From the NCBI RefSeq assembly GCF_013294025.1, contig NZ_JABSNL010000009.1, forward strand, positions 163,966 to 210,236: DNA of 46,271 nucleotides, in the 5' to 3' direction. The stretch comes from Flavobacterium aeripolare (GTDB lineage: Bacteria > Bacteroidota > Bacteroidia > Flavobacteriales > Flavobacteriaceae). The number at the start of each line of letters is the position of its first letter. Within the stretch, counting starts at the first letter, position 1. Of this stretch, positions 1-7,523 are shown piece by piece. The notes beneath the pieces are model-generated. The model ran no database searches. It worked only from the letters and a program-made list of their open reading frames with translations, and was not told where the DNA came from. The translations under genes were made by a program, and so were the position numbers.

Positions 1-4
1 AGTA

Positions 5-26
5 AAAAACTTCTACCGAAGTTTTT
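5..26 (+). other. 9-bp hairpin just upstream of trpF
   Basis: Perfect inverted repeat AAAAACTTC / GAAGTTTTT around the loop TACC, ending 13 nt before the trpF ATG. Its right arm doubles as a short T run, so it could be a weak terminator or attenuator after the upstream trp gene, or a translational element. The window starts here, so the upstream context cannot be judged. Confidence 0.45.
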
Positions 27-39
27 AATATAAATAGAT

Positions 40-735
40 ATGAAAAAGACAATCAAAGTTAACACAAAGTCTCCCTCCCCTTCGGGGAGGGCCAGGGTGG
101 GGATAAAAATCTGTGGTATGAAATACCCTGAAAACATTCTCGAGCTGGGAGCACTCCTACCCGATTATATGGGCTTTATTTTCTGGGAGAAATCGGCTCG
201 TTATTTTGATGGTGTCATACCTGAATTACCTCAGTCTATTAAAAAAACGGGGGTTTTTGTGAATGAATCTGTTGAAAATATTGTTCAAAAAGTAACACAA
301 TACGATTTACAAGCAGTACAGTTACACGGTAAGGAGTCGGTTGAATTTTGTGGTGAATTACGTAAATCCTTGTTAAAGGAGATCGAAATCATAAAAGTAT
401 TTTCAATTTTAGATACCTTTGACTTTGCGGTACTTGAACCTTTTGAAATGGTTTGTGATTACTTTTTATTCGATACTAAAGGAAAGCTACCAGGAGGTAA
501 CGGAAGTACATTTGATTGGAAAGTACTACAGCAATACCCATCATCAAAACCGTTCTTTTTAAGCGGAGGAATAGGTCTTGACGAAATGGATGCTGTAAAT
601 GAAATTTTGAAAACTAATTTGCCGGTTTATGCCATAGACGTCAACAGCAAGTTTGAAATAGAACCTGGATTAAAGAACATATCATTAAGTAGGGATGCAG
701 TGCAATGTATCTCCACGTTTAATCATCCACAATAA
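40..735 (+). CDS. trpF: Phosphoribosylanthranilate isomerase with an in-frame repeat-encoded insert
   Basis: Converts N-(5'-phosphoribosyl)anthranilate to the carboxyphenylamino-deoxyribulose phosphate in tryptophan synthesis; a cytosolic (beta/alpha)8 barrel. The catalytic Cys lies in IKICGMK (Cys25) and the catalytic Asp in LFDTKG (Asp145). The phosphate-binding end GGNGSTFDW and the FFLSGGI motif are present. The protein has 231 aa and normally begins almost directly at the IKICG strand; here residues 11-21 ([11 protein letters not shown]) are encoded by a GC-rich palindromic repeat at 70-103 inserted between an AT-rich start and the first beta strand. The reading frame stays open, so the enzyme is probably functional with an N-terminal extension. 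No other ATG lies ahead of the conserved core. trpB follows after 11 nt in the same operon. Confidence 0.96.
   Translation: MKKTIKVNTKSPSPSGRARVGIKICGMKYPENILELGALLPDYMGFIFWEKSARYFDGVIPELPQSIKKTGVFVNESVENIVQKVTQYDLQAVQLHGKESVEFCGELRKSLLKEIEIIKVFSILDTFDFAVLEPFEMVCDYFLFDTKGKLPGGNGSTFDWKVLQQYPSSKPFFLSGGIGLDEMDAVNEILKTNLPVYAIDVNSKFEIEPGLKNISLSRDAVQCISTFNHPQ
71..103 (+). repeat. Short GC-rich palindromic repeat inside trpF
   Basis: CCCTCCCC (73-80), loop TTC, GGGGAGGG (84-91) form a perfect 8-bp stem, followed by a GC-rich tail to 103. The composition is unlike the surrounding AT-rich gene. Similar CCCTCCCC..GGGGAGGG elements are familiar to me as dispersed repeats in flavobacterial genomes (recollection, not searched). 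Here it is translated in frame. Confidence 0.75.
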
Positions 736-746
736 AAAATAAAACA

Positions 747-1928
747 ATGTCATACAACGTAAACGAAAAAGGCTATTACGGTGAATTTGGAGGAGCCTAC
801 ATTCCAGAAATGTTATATCCAAATGTAGAAGAACTGCGTCAGAATTATTTAAAAATCACAGCTGAACCTGAGTTTCAAGCTGAATTTGATGCCTTGCTTA
901 AAGATTATGTGGGTCGCCCTACTCCATTGTATTTTGCAGAACGTTTGTCTGCGATGTACAATACCAAGGTGTATTTAAAAAGGGAAGATTTATGTCATAC
1001 TGGTGCGCACAAAGTCAACAACACTATTGGACAAATATTACTCGCTAAAAGATTGGGTAAAAAACGCATCATTGCCGAGACTGGAGCTGGACAACACGGT
1101 GTGGCTACGGCTACTGTTTGTGCACTTATGGGAATGGAATGTATTGTGTACATGGGGGAAATTGATATTAAACGTCAGGCGCCAAACGTGGCTCGTATGA
1201 AAATGTTAGGTGCTGAGGTTCGTCCCGCTCTTTCAGGTTCAAAAACGCTAAAAGACGCTACAAACGAAGCCATTCGTGACTGGATCAACAATCCTGTGGA
1301 TACCTATTATATCATAGGATCTGTAGTGGGACCACATCCCTATCCTGATATGGTAGCACGTTTCCAATCGGTTATTTCTAAGGAAATCAAATCGCAATTA
1401 CTGGAAAAAGAGGGTCGTGAAAACCCCGATTATGTAATCGCATGTGTAGGTGGAGGTTCTAATGCTGCTGGTGCTTATTATCATTTTCTTGATGAAAAAG
1501 ATGTTAATATCATCGCTGTCGAAGCCGCTGGACACGGAGTAGATTCTGGCGAAAGTGCTGCTACTTCAGCCCTAGGAAAAGTAGGTGTAATACACGGTAG
1601 TAAAACCTTATTGATGCAAACTACAGATGGACAAATTACCGAGCCGTATTCTATCTCAGCTGGTTTAGATTATCCAGGTGTAGGTCCTATGCACGCTCAT
1701 TTATTTGCTTCAGGACGTGCACAATTTATTTCTATCACAGATAAACAAGCAATGGACTGGGGATTAAAACTATCTCAACTAGAAGGGCTAATTCCAGCCA
1801 TTGAAAGTGCGCATGCATTTGCTGTTCTAGACGAAATGAAATTTAAAAAAGAGGATATCGTAGTGATCAATCTATCGGGACGTGGTGATAAAGATTTGAG
1901 TACTTACATTGATTATTTCAATTTGTAG
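747..1928 (+). CDS. trpB: Tryptophan synthase beta chain
   Basis: PLP-dependent beta subunit that joins indole to L-serine to make L-tryptophan; it works with TrpA in an alpha2beta2 complex with an indole tunnel. The 393 aa match the family length. The Schiff-base lysine is Lys89 in HTGAHKVNN, the PLP-phosphate loop GGGSNAAG is near residues 233-241, and the N-terminal [12 protein letters not shown] and C-terminal NLSGRGDKD signatures are intact. It follows trpF by 11 nt. trpA is not adjacent: a structured repeat and a small cyclotransferase-like gene separate them by about 575 nt, which is unusual because the two chains are usually encoded side by side. Confidence 0.98.
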   Translation: MSYNVNEKGYYGEFGGAYIPEMLYPNVEELRQNYLKITAEPEFQAEFDALLKDYVGRPTPLYFAERLSAMYNTKVYLKREDLCHTGAHKVNNTIGQILLAKRLGKKRIIAETGAGQHGVATATVCALMGMECIVYMGEIDIKRQAPNVARMKMLGAEVRPALSGSKTLKDATNEAIRDWINNPVDTYYIIGSVVGPHPYPDMVARFQSVISKEIKSQLLEKEGRENPDYVIACVGGGSNAAGAYYHFLDEKDVNIIAVEAAGHGVDSGESAATSALGKVGVIHGSKTLLMQTTDGQITEPYSISAGLDYPGVGPMHAHLFASGRAQFISITDKQAMDWGLKLSQLEGLIPAIESAHAFAVLDEMKFKKEDIVVINLSGRGDKDLSTYIDYFNL

Positions 1929-1953
1929 ATAACTTTTCACTAATTTTACATTT

Positions 1954-2086
1954 GGGCGTTTCCTTTTTTCCTCTGATAAAAATCAGAAAAAAAAGGCCGG
2001 GCTATACGCTAAATTCCCAATAAGAATACTAGCGGTCTAAGGACCTTGTATTCTAAATTGGGCGATACCGCTGCTATCCCTAACGC
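1954..2086 (+). repeat. Structured intergenic repeat element (about 133 nt)
   Basis: A compact element running from GGGCGTT to CCCTAACGC. A first hairpin uses TCTGAT/ATCAGA (about 1972-1986). A larger imperfect hairpin has nested arms CCCAAT (2016-2021)/ATTGGG (2057-2062), AGAATAC (2023-2029)/GTATTCT (2048-2054) and GGTC (2034-2037)/GACC (2042-2045). I recall elements with a GGGCG..CGGGCTATACGCT..GCTATCCCTAACGC layout as multicopy intergenic repeats of flavobacteria. A 17-nt fragment matching 2055-2071 at 16 positions recurs at 43329-43345 in this window. Confidence 0.7.
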
Positions 2087-2138
2087 AATAAAAACTATGA
2101 GAGTAAATAAATCATAGCACAAATTCAAAAAAGAAAAA

Positions 2139-2459
2139 ATGGAAAAATTATTTGCCTACGGATCATTAAAAGATAAAGAAGTTCAGGAAACCGTTTTTGG
2201 AAGATTCTTAGAAGGAACTCCTGAAACGTTGAAAGGATATGAAGTAAAAGAAATTAAAATCGAAGAGGAATTTGGTATGGAAACCTACCCTATCATTGCC
2301 CCTACTGAAAATACTAATGATATTATTGAAGGGATGGTTTATGATCTTTCAGTTCATGAACTAGAACTCGCTGATACTTATGAAGGAAAACAGTACAAAA
2401 GGATTGAAGTTCGTTTACAATCAAATGAAGTAGCATGGGCCTTTAGCGCCAAAACGTAA
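2139..2459 (+). CDS. Gamma-glutamylcyclotransferase-like (AIG2/GGCT fold) small protein
   Basis: 106-aa protein of the AIG2/GGCT fold. The N-terminal substrate-loop signature FAYGSLKD (YGSL at residues 7-10), the central EGMVYDL strand and the downstream ADTYEGKQYKR segment are all recognisable. Family members release 5-oxoproline from gamma-glutamyl peptides or act on related gamma-glutamyl amines; the substrate cannot be told from sequence. It sits between trpB and trpA on the same strand, 44 nt before trpA, with the structured repeat just upstream, and so is probably cotranscribed with trpA. A direct role in tryptophan synthesis is not indicated. Confidence 0.85.
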   Translation: MEKLFAYGSLKDKEVQETVFGRFLEGTPETLKGYEVKEIKIEEEFGMETYPIIAPTENTNDIIEGMVYDLSVHELELADTYEGKQYKRIEVRLQSNEVAWAFSAKT

Positions 2460-2503
2460 AAAAATATAGTACACAGATCAGGCATCTGTTAATTAGTATA
2501 GCA

Positions 2504-3265
2504 ATGAATAGAATAAAACAAAAGCTGCAAGAAGATAAAAAGATATTCTCTGTTTATTTCTCTGCTGGATATCCTAGTTTGAATGATACGGTTCAAATTA
2601 TACAAGACTTAGAAAAAAATGGTGTAGACATGATCGAAATTGGTTTGCCGTTTAGCGATCCACTTGCTGACGGACCTACAATTCAAGCAAGTTCTACCCA
2701 AGCTTTACACAACGGAATGACTACGCAAGTGCTGTTTGACCAGTTAAAAGATATTAGAAAAACAGTTTCTATTCCCTTAGTAATGATGGGATATTTCAAT
2801 CCTATGTTACAATACGGAATAGAGAACTTTTGTAAAAAATGTCAAGAAGTAGGTGTGGATGGATTAATTATTCCGGATCTTCCTGTTGATGTTTACGCTG
2901 ATGAATACAAAGCTATTTTTGAAAAATATGGTTTGCTAAATGTATTCTTGATTACACCACAAACATCTGATGAGCGCATTCACTTTATTGATAGTGTTTC
3001 TGATGGATTTATTTATATGGTGAGTTCGGCAAGTGTTACAGGATCACAAACTGGTTTTGGAAGTACGCAAGAAGACTACTTCAAACGTATTGCCAACATG
3101 AATTTGAAAAATCCACAAGTAATTGGTTTCGGAATCAATAATGCAGAAACCTTCAATCAAGCAACGAAATTTGCAAAAGGAGCCATTATAGGTAGTGCAT
3201 TTATACAGCACTTAACCGAGAATGGTACTGGAAGAATAGCTGATTTTGCAAAAGCAATTCGATAG
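2504..3265 (+). CDS. trpA: Tryptophan synthase alpha chain
   Basis: Cleaves indole-3-glycerol phosphate to indole and glyceraldehyde-3-phosphate; partner of TrpB. A 253-aa TIM barrel of normal length. The catalytic acids are Glu45 in MIEIGLPFSDP and Asp56 in LADGPTIQ. The loop-6 region SSASVTGSQTG and the phosphate-binding IGFGINN and GAIIGSAF segments are present. It is the last gene of the trp operon: a strong intrinsic terminator follows at 3288. The preceding gene is the cyclotransferase-like gene rather than trpB. Confidence 0.98.
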   Translation: MNRIKQKLQEDKKIFSVYFSAGYPSLNDTVQIIQDLEKNGVDMIEIGLPFSDPLADGPTIQASSTQALHNGMTTQVLFDQLKDIRKTVSIPLVMMGYFNPMLQYGIENFCKKCQEVGVDGLIIPDLPVDVYADEYKAIFEKYGLLNVFLITPQTSDERIHFIDSVSDGFIYMVSSASVTGSQTGFGSTQEDYFKRIANMNLKNPQVIGFGINNAETFNQATKFAKGAIIGSAFIQHLTENGTGRIADFAKAIR

Positions 3266-3287
3266 CGATTACTACCAAAAATAGAAC

Positions 3288-3321
3288 AACGGCACTTAAA
3301 ATTTTTAAGTGCCGTTTTTTT
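3288..3321 (+). terminator. Intrinsic terminator of the trp operon
   Basis: Perfect 13-bp stem AACGGCACTTAAA (3288-3300) / TTTAAGTGCCGTT (3304-3316), 3-nt loop, T run to 3321. Confidence 0.92.
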
Positions 3322-3387
3322 ATACCCCATTGTCAAAGCTTAGCCGTTGATCTGTAATTATAATTTTCGATCTAAAGAAAAAAACTA

Positions 3388-3395
3388 TATATTTG
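3388..3395 (+). promoter_or_regulatory. Candidate -7 box (TATATTTG)
   Basis: Matches the Bacteroidota TAnnTTTG -7 consensus. It is the best promoter candidate for the gene group starting at 3557 and would leave a leader of about 155 nt. That leader contains an inverted repeat TGCATGT (3465-3471) / ACATGCA (3482-3488), a possible operator or hairpin. No clear -33 TTG is seen. Confidence 0.4.
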
Positions 3396-3556
3396 AATAC
3401 AGAAATTAACTACAAATTACAATTTTATTACACTTTCTGTATGGTGATTTCTAAAGATGATGAATGCATGTGCCCGCAAGTACATGCAATGCTATTAGAG
3501 AATTTCAACCAAATTTAAATACAAACAAACCATATAACTAACCAATAACTAAAATA

Positions 3557-4021
3557 ATGAATATTACGACTTTAAAAAGCAGACCAGATCTACCCAAGGA
3601 AACTAAAGCTGGCAAAATGCATGAGCAATTTGAAAGATTATTAATAGAATTGAAAAATAAACCGTTGTCAGACAAAGAGATTATTATAATTAATGAAAAT
3701 GTTAACGCTATCAATGCCTCTACTCTAGAAGGAAATGATTTTGCTAAGTTGATCAAGACAAATCAGATTCAAATACTCAAACTTATTCAAAAAGAGTCTA
3801 AAATCGTACCGCAGCAATACTATATGACATTAGGTACGATTACAGGAATGACTGCTATTGGTCTGCCAGTAGGAGTAGCATTTGGCTATGCATTAGGAAA
3901 TATGGGACTGTTGGGACTAGGACTACCCGTTGGTTTAGCTCTTGGCGCAATTATCGGGAGGTCTTTAGATAAAAAAGCATTCGAAAATAATAAACAACTT
4001 GGCTTAGCAATTAAGTATTAA
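3557..4021 (+). CDS. Hypothetical glycine-rich membrane protein
   Basis: 154 aa, not recognised. The N-terminal 80 residues are soluble and helical with many Lys/Glu/Asn. Two glycine-rich hydrophobic stretches follow (about 91-112 and 116-134) with the repeated pattern GLPVGxAxG, like a glycine-zipper hairpin in the membrane. A basic tail (RSLDKKAFENNK) follows. No signal peptide or cysteines. First of three same-strand genes (gaps 51 and 15 nt), all apparently membrane or secreted proteins. A toxin-like or holin-like role is possible for such hairpins, but nothing here supports it specifically. Confidence 0.7.
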   Translation: MNITTLKSRPDLPKETKAGKMHEQFERLLIELKNKPLSDKEIIIINENVNAINASTLEGNDFAKLIKTNQIQILKLIQKESKIVPQQYYMTLGTITGMTAIGLPVGVAFGYALGNMGLLGLGLPVGLALGAIIGRSLDKKAFENNKQLGLAIKY

Positions 4022-4072
4022 TTGAAACATTACCAACTTCACTAGAATAAACCAAACCCTAAAACACAAGAA

Positions 4073-4324
4073 ATGACCAATACTGATATTCGTAATTTAA
4101 GTGATGCTGAACTAAAAGAAGAAGCTAAAAAATTAAAATCATTTTCCATACAAAACAGCCTCTTGATAGGGTTTTTAATGGGAATTATATTTTATAGTGT
4201 AACAAAAAACAGTTGGGGATTAGTCACTTTAATCCCGTTGTATTTTATTTATAAACTGATTAATGCCCCTAAGAGTAAAAGAGCAAAGGAGATAGACGAC
4301 ATTTTAAGAGAGCGCAATTTATAG
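4073..4324 (+). CDS. Small two-helix membrane protein, unknown function
   Basis: 83 aa. A charged N-terminal helix (LSDAELKEEAKKLKSF) leads into two hydrophobic segments (about 27-45 and 49-65), ending in a basic tail (NAPKSKRAKEI). Small proteins of this layout, starting with an LSDxEL-type helix, are common in flavobacteria, but I cannot name a function. It lies 51 nt after the glycine-zipper protein and 15 nt before the secreted protein gene, so it is probably cotranscribed with both. Confidence 0.7.
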   Translation: MTNTDIRNLSDAELKEEAKKLKSFSIQNSLLIGFLMGIIFYSVTKNSWGLVTLIPLYFIYKLINAPKSKRAKEIDDILRERNL

Positions 4325-4339
4325 ACGATTTATACAATC

Positions 4340-5140
4340 ATGAAAAGAAAATTACTAATATTATTACTAGTAACAGCTACTGCTAGCTATTCACAGCAGT
4401 ACGATGGAGTTCACATTGAAAGAAGTAAAATAGATAAAAATAACCTAATCTATACCTTAGGAAAGGAATTTACTTATACAGTAGATATTATAGAAAATGA
4501 TACTGCTGTCTACTTAAAAAATAATGACTATAACAAATTTGATCTTACTAGAAATAGTGATTCTGTGCAGTTATCTGAAATTCATATGACGGTGTATAAA
4601 CCAAAAATGTTTAAGAGAGTTAATAAAAATCAAACCTCAATTATTTACGCTCCCTTTCCAGTACTTAATTCAATGTGTTCTACAGGTCTGGTTGAAAATG
4701 AACAAAATATATGGATACATCCTTACAGAAGTGGTTTTTTTCAATCGTTAGAAACTTGTCCGTATCCCTATATTAAATTAGGCGAGCCAGTAGGGTATAA
4801 ATGGTCAGATAGCATGAGCATTGGCAATAATTGGTCAAATAAAATATGGGGAGAATGGGAAAACAGATTACTTTTAACTTATGAGTACGAAATCCTAGCT
4901 AAAGAAAAGGTAGTAACTAATTTTGGAGCAATTAACTGCATTAAAGTGCGTTCCATCGCGACTTCAGAAATTGGTTCCTCAGAATTGATTAGCTATTTTT
5001 CGGAGAAATACGGATTTGTAAAGCTGCAATACACTCTTTTTACTGGGATAAAAATCGAACTCAACCTCAATAAAGTACTTGATGCTCCTATTGTAAGAAG
5101 TCCCCATGAATATTTAGAAAAAAGAAAGGCAGTTAACTAG
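4340..5140 (+). CDS. Secreted protein of unknown function
   Basis: 266 aa with a signal peptide (MKRKLLILLLVTATASYSQ, cleavage expected near residue 18). The mature part is mostly beta-type, rich in aromatic residues and Asn, with Cys in NSMCSTG, ETCPYPY and AINCIKV. The end of the domain (SYFSEKYGFVKLQYT) resembles the closing strands of Bacteroidota extracellular hypothetical proteins. No catalytic motif is visible. Last gene of the 3557-5140 group; no convincing terminator follows. Confidence 0.7.
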   Translation: MKRKLLILLLVTATASYSQQYDGVHIERSKIDKNNLIYTLGKEFTYTVDIIENDTAVYLKNNDYNKFDLTRNSDSVQLSEIHMTVYKPKMFKRVNKNQTSIIYAPFPVLNSMCSTGLVENEQNIWIHPYRSGFFQSLETCPYPYIKLGEPVGYKWSDSMSIGNNWSNKIWGEWENRLLLTYEYEILAKEKVVTNFGAINCIKVRSIATSEIGSSELISYFSEKYGFVKLQYTLFTGIKIELNLNKVLDAPIVRSPHEYLEKRKAVN

Positions 5141-5621
5141 ATACAAACCATACTTATGGCTATTTTTCGTAACCTATACGATTGCTGTGAAACCAATTTC
5201 TCTTATAGAAAAACCTGCTCTAGCATAACTTGTATAAGCTAGTAATTGTAGTAGTAGTAGAGTAAAAAAATTAGCTTTATTTCCTATTTCAAAAATTCAA
5301 CTAAAATAGACTAAAAGGTATTTTTCATCGACCAAAAAACAATTATTTTTGTTTTAACAAGATATTACTTTATTTGTAGATTAAAAAACAAGTAAAAATA
5401 TAATCCAAATATGTTAAATTTTATAGTATCTAAATGTTTACTATCTTAATTGCATTTTTAGATAATATATTCAAAATCACCATTGTATAACAACTTACTT
5501 AATTTAATAATTAATCACCAAAACTTTAAAATCACCAAACATTTCTCATGGTTTGCGTAAAAATGTTAAACATATCGTAATTAAATATACATTTACACTT
5601 TAACAAAACCAACCATTTACA
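5141..5621 (+). promoter_or_regulatory. 481-nt AT-rich intergenic region upstream of the lipoprotein protease gene
   Basis: No gene seen. It holds three copies of AATCACCA (5475-5482, 5513-5520, 5530-5537), an inverted repeat TATCTAAA (5427-5434)/TTTAGATA (5457-5464), and a near-consensus -7 box TACATTTA (5588-5595), 26 nt before the ATG at 5622. This is a long regulated-looking upstream region for the protease gene. Confidence 0.45.
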
Positions 5622-6536
5622 ATGAAAAAAATGAAATTTAGCAGATACAATACTATGTTCTGCACAGTGGCTTCTTTAGCACTTTTGGCTAGTTGTTCTA
5701 GCAATGACCAAGCTGAGATGAATGAAGCTGCATTAGCTGCTTCTGAAGGAACAGCATTAACTGGAAGTGATTTAATCTTTAGCGATTTTAGCGCTCAATG
5801 TAGTTACGTTGATGGTAACTGGAGTTCGACTGCTTTTTTGAACACAACCATGATCAACACAACGCAAACCAACTTCATTTATGCACAAAACACAAAAATT
5901 GCTAAAGTTTTTGGTCAAGCAGCGGTAACCTTGAAGATGGTACACGATAACAGCAACCCTAATTCAACTTACAATGCTATTTCGTACTCAAATCCTAAGA
6001 AAATTTATTTTGGAGAAGCTATTTACGTTGCGGCTCTAGCTAAGGGACAAATTGTACCTGCTATGATTCTTGCACATGAATTTGGCCACCAACTGCAATA
6101 CACTTACAACTTGCCCTCTAAACCAGAGAATACTGCAAGACCAAACGAATTAGAAGCTGACGGTTTTGCTGGATACTACATGAGAAAACCAACAGGGTAT
6201 AACGCTACATGGGAACAAGCAGGACCTGGATTTGAATTTGCTTACGCAATTGGCGACAACAATACTACAAGTGCAGGTCACCACGGAACTCCTCCTCAAA
6301 GAAGATCAGCGGCACGTTTAGGATGGTACTTAGGGAATTATGATTTATCAGCTAGTGATTTTGATTATAACTTTTTCTACTACTACGATAATGTATTATC
6401 TGGAAGTTACCGTACTACAACTCCTGAAAGAATCAATCCAAAAATTGATGCTTTTATCAAATCTAAAATGAGTGAATTACGTAAAATACAGTCTGGAGAA
6501 ATTTCAGCAGAAGATTTTATTAATTTAGGAAACTAA
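5622..6536 (+). CDS. Lipoprotein zinc metalloprotease (HEFGH type)
   Basis: 304 aa. Type II signal peptide with lipobox LASC, lipidated Cys25, followed by SSND. The zincin motif HEFGH (His152, Glu153, His156) is followed about 20 residues later by NELEADGFAGYYM, whose Glu176 or Glu178 would be the third zinc ligand; this resembles the neutral zinc metallopeptidase (YpfJ-like) arrangement. A later HHGTPPQRRSAARLGW segment is also typical of that group. It should be anchored in the cell envelope facing the periplasm or outside. The substrate is unknown. It stands alone, with a long upstream region and its own terminator. Confidence 0.85.
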   Translation: MKKMKFSRYNTMFCTVASLALLASCSSNDQAEMNEAALAASEGTALTGSDLIFSDFSAQCSYVDGNWSSTAFLNTTMINTTQTNFIYAQNTKIAKVFGQAAVTLKMVHDNSNPNSTYNAISYSNPKKIYFGEAIYVAALAKGQIVPAMILAHEFGHQLQYTYNLPSKPENTARPNELEADGFAGYYMRKPTGYNATWEQAGPGFEFAYAIGDNNTTSAGHHGTPPQRRSAARLGWYLGNYDLSASDFDYNFFYYYDNVLSGSYRTTTPERINPKIDAFIKSKMSELRKIQSGEISAEDFINLGN

Positions 6537-6545
6537 AAATAACTT

Positions 6546-6575
6546 AAAGAGGTCCAATTGGGCCTCTTTTTTTTT
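6546..6575 (+). terminator. Intrinsic terminator after the lipoprotein protease gene
   Basis: Stem AAAGAGGTCC / GGGCCTCTTT with loop AATT (one T-G pair), followed by a T run. Confidence 0.9.
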
Positions 6576-6802
6576 GTAAAGCCACATCTATACCATTTAT
6601 ATGCTATTATATTACCGCATAAGTTAATAGATAATAGCCAGCGAACTAGTAGCTTACAGTATGCCATAGCTATTTTGGCTGCAGCCAAATTATATTAGTC
6701 AATATAAGAATCTTTTCTCTTTTAAATTTAGCTGTACAATTAGTCTACTTACAAATTATCCTCTAGCATTGTTTTCCAAAAAACTTAATGCACTTCAAGC
6801 TA

Positions 6803-6840
6803 AAATTCTAAATAAATTCTAAATTGCCTACTTATATTTG
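6803..6840 (+). promoter_or_regulatory. Two-component operon promoter with tandem 11-bp repeats
   Basis: AAATTCTAAAT occurs twice head to tail (6803-6813, 6814-6824), exactly one helical turn apart. The -7 box TATATTTG (6833-6840) ends 5 nt before the ATG at 6846. A similar 11-bp-phased pair lies ahead of the barrel gene at 8920. This looks like an OmpR-family activator site and suggests autoregulation. Upstream, 6576-6802 shows no gene. Confidence 0.6.
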
Positions 6841-6845
6841 TAAGT

Positions 6846-7523
6846 ATGAAAGTATTACTAATTGAAGATGAAAATGATTTGGCTTCCAGTATTCAGCAGT
6901 ATTTGACTGGTAATGCTATTTTATGCGAATGGGCAAATAGTTTGCAAACTGCTCAAGACAAGATAGCCAACTATGAATATGATTGCGTTTTACTAGACTT
7001 GGCACTTCCTGATGGAGATGGCTTTAGTATCTTGAGAAAATTGAAAGAGATGGATCGATTAGAAGGTATTATTATTACCTCAGCTAAGGAAACTTTAGAA
7101 TCAAAAATCGAAGGCTTTAATTTAGGAGCAGATGATTACCTCACAAAACCATTTCACCTATCAGAATTATTGGTCAGAATTCAAGCCTTAATTCGCCGCA
7201 AGAACTTTAACGGAAATAATAAGGTTACTTTTAATGAAATCGAAATCGATACGCTTTCAAAGATTATAAAAGTCAATAACAAAACCATAGATGTTACTAA
7301 AAAGGAAATAGATTTACTGTTGTACTTGATTGGGAATTTAAATAGAGTACTTTCTAAGAGCGCCATTGCAGAACATTTATCAGGTGACATGGCTGACATG
7401 CTGGACAACCACGATTTTGTTTACGCACACATCAAAAATTTAAAAAATAAATTGAAAGATGCCGGTAGCGCCGATTATATAAAAACAGTTTATGGACTAG
7501 GTTATAAATGGCAAAATGACTAG
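6846..7523 (+). CDS. OmpR-family response regulator
   Basis: 225 aa. Receiver domain (1-115): acidic pair Glu7-Asp8, phospho-acceptor Asp51 in LLDLALPDGDG, conserved Thr/Ser in IITSAKE, and Lys in LTKPFH. A C-terminal winged-helix domain (about 130-225) ends in VYGLGYKW. It is expected to be phosphorylated by the kinase encoded next, whose ATG overlaps this stop by 8 nt. Its promoter carries paired 11-bp repeats resembling those upstream of the barrel gene at 8920, so it probably controls both. The signal is unknown. Confidence 0.95.
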   Translation: MKVLLIEDENDLASSIQQYLTGNAILCEWANSLQTAQDKIANYEYDCVLLDLALPDGDGFSILRKLKEMDRLEGIIITSAKETLESKIEGFNLGADDYLTKPFHLSELLVRIQALIRRKNFNGNNKVTFNEIEIDTLSKIIKVNNKTIDVTKKEIDLLLYLIGNLNRVLSKSAIAEHLSGDMADMLDNHDFVYAHIKNLKNKLKDAGSADYIKTVYGLGYKWQND

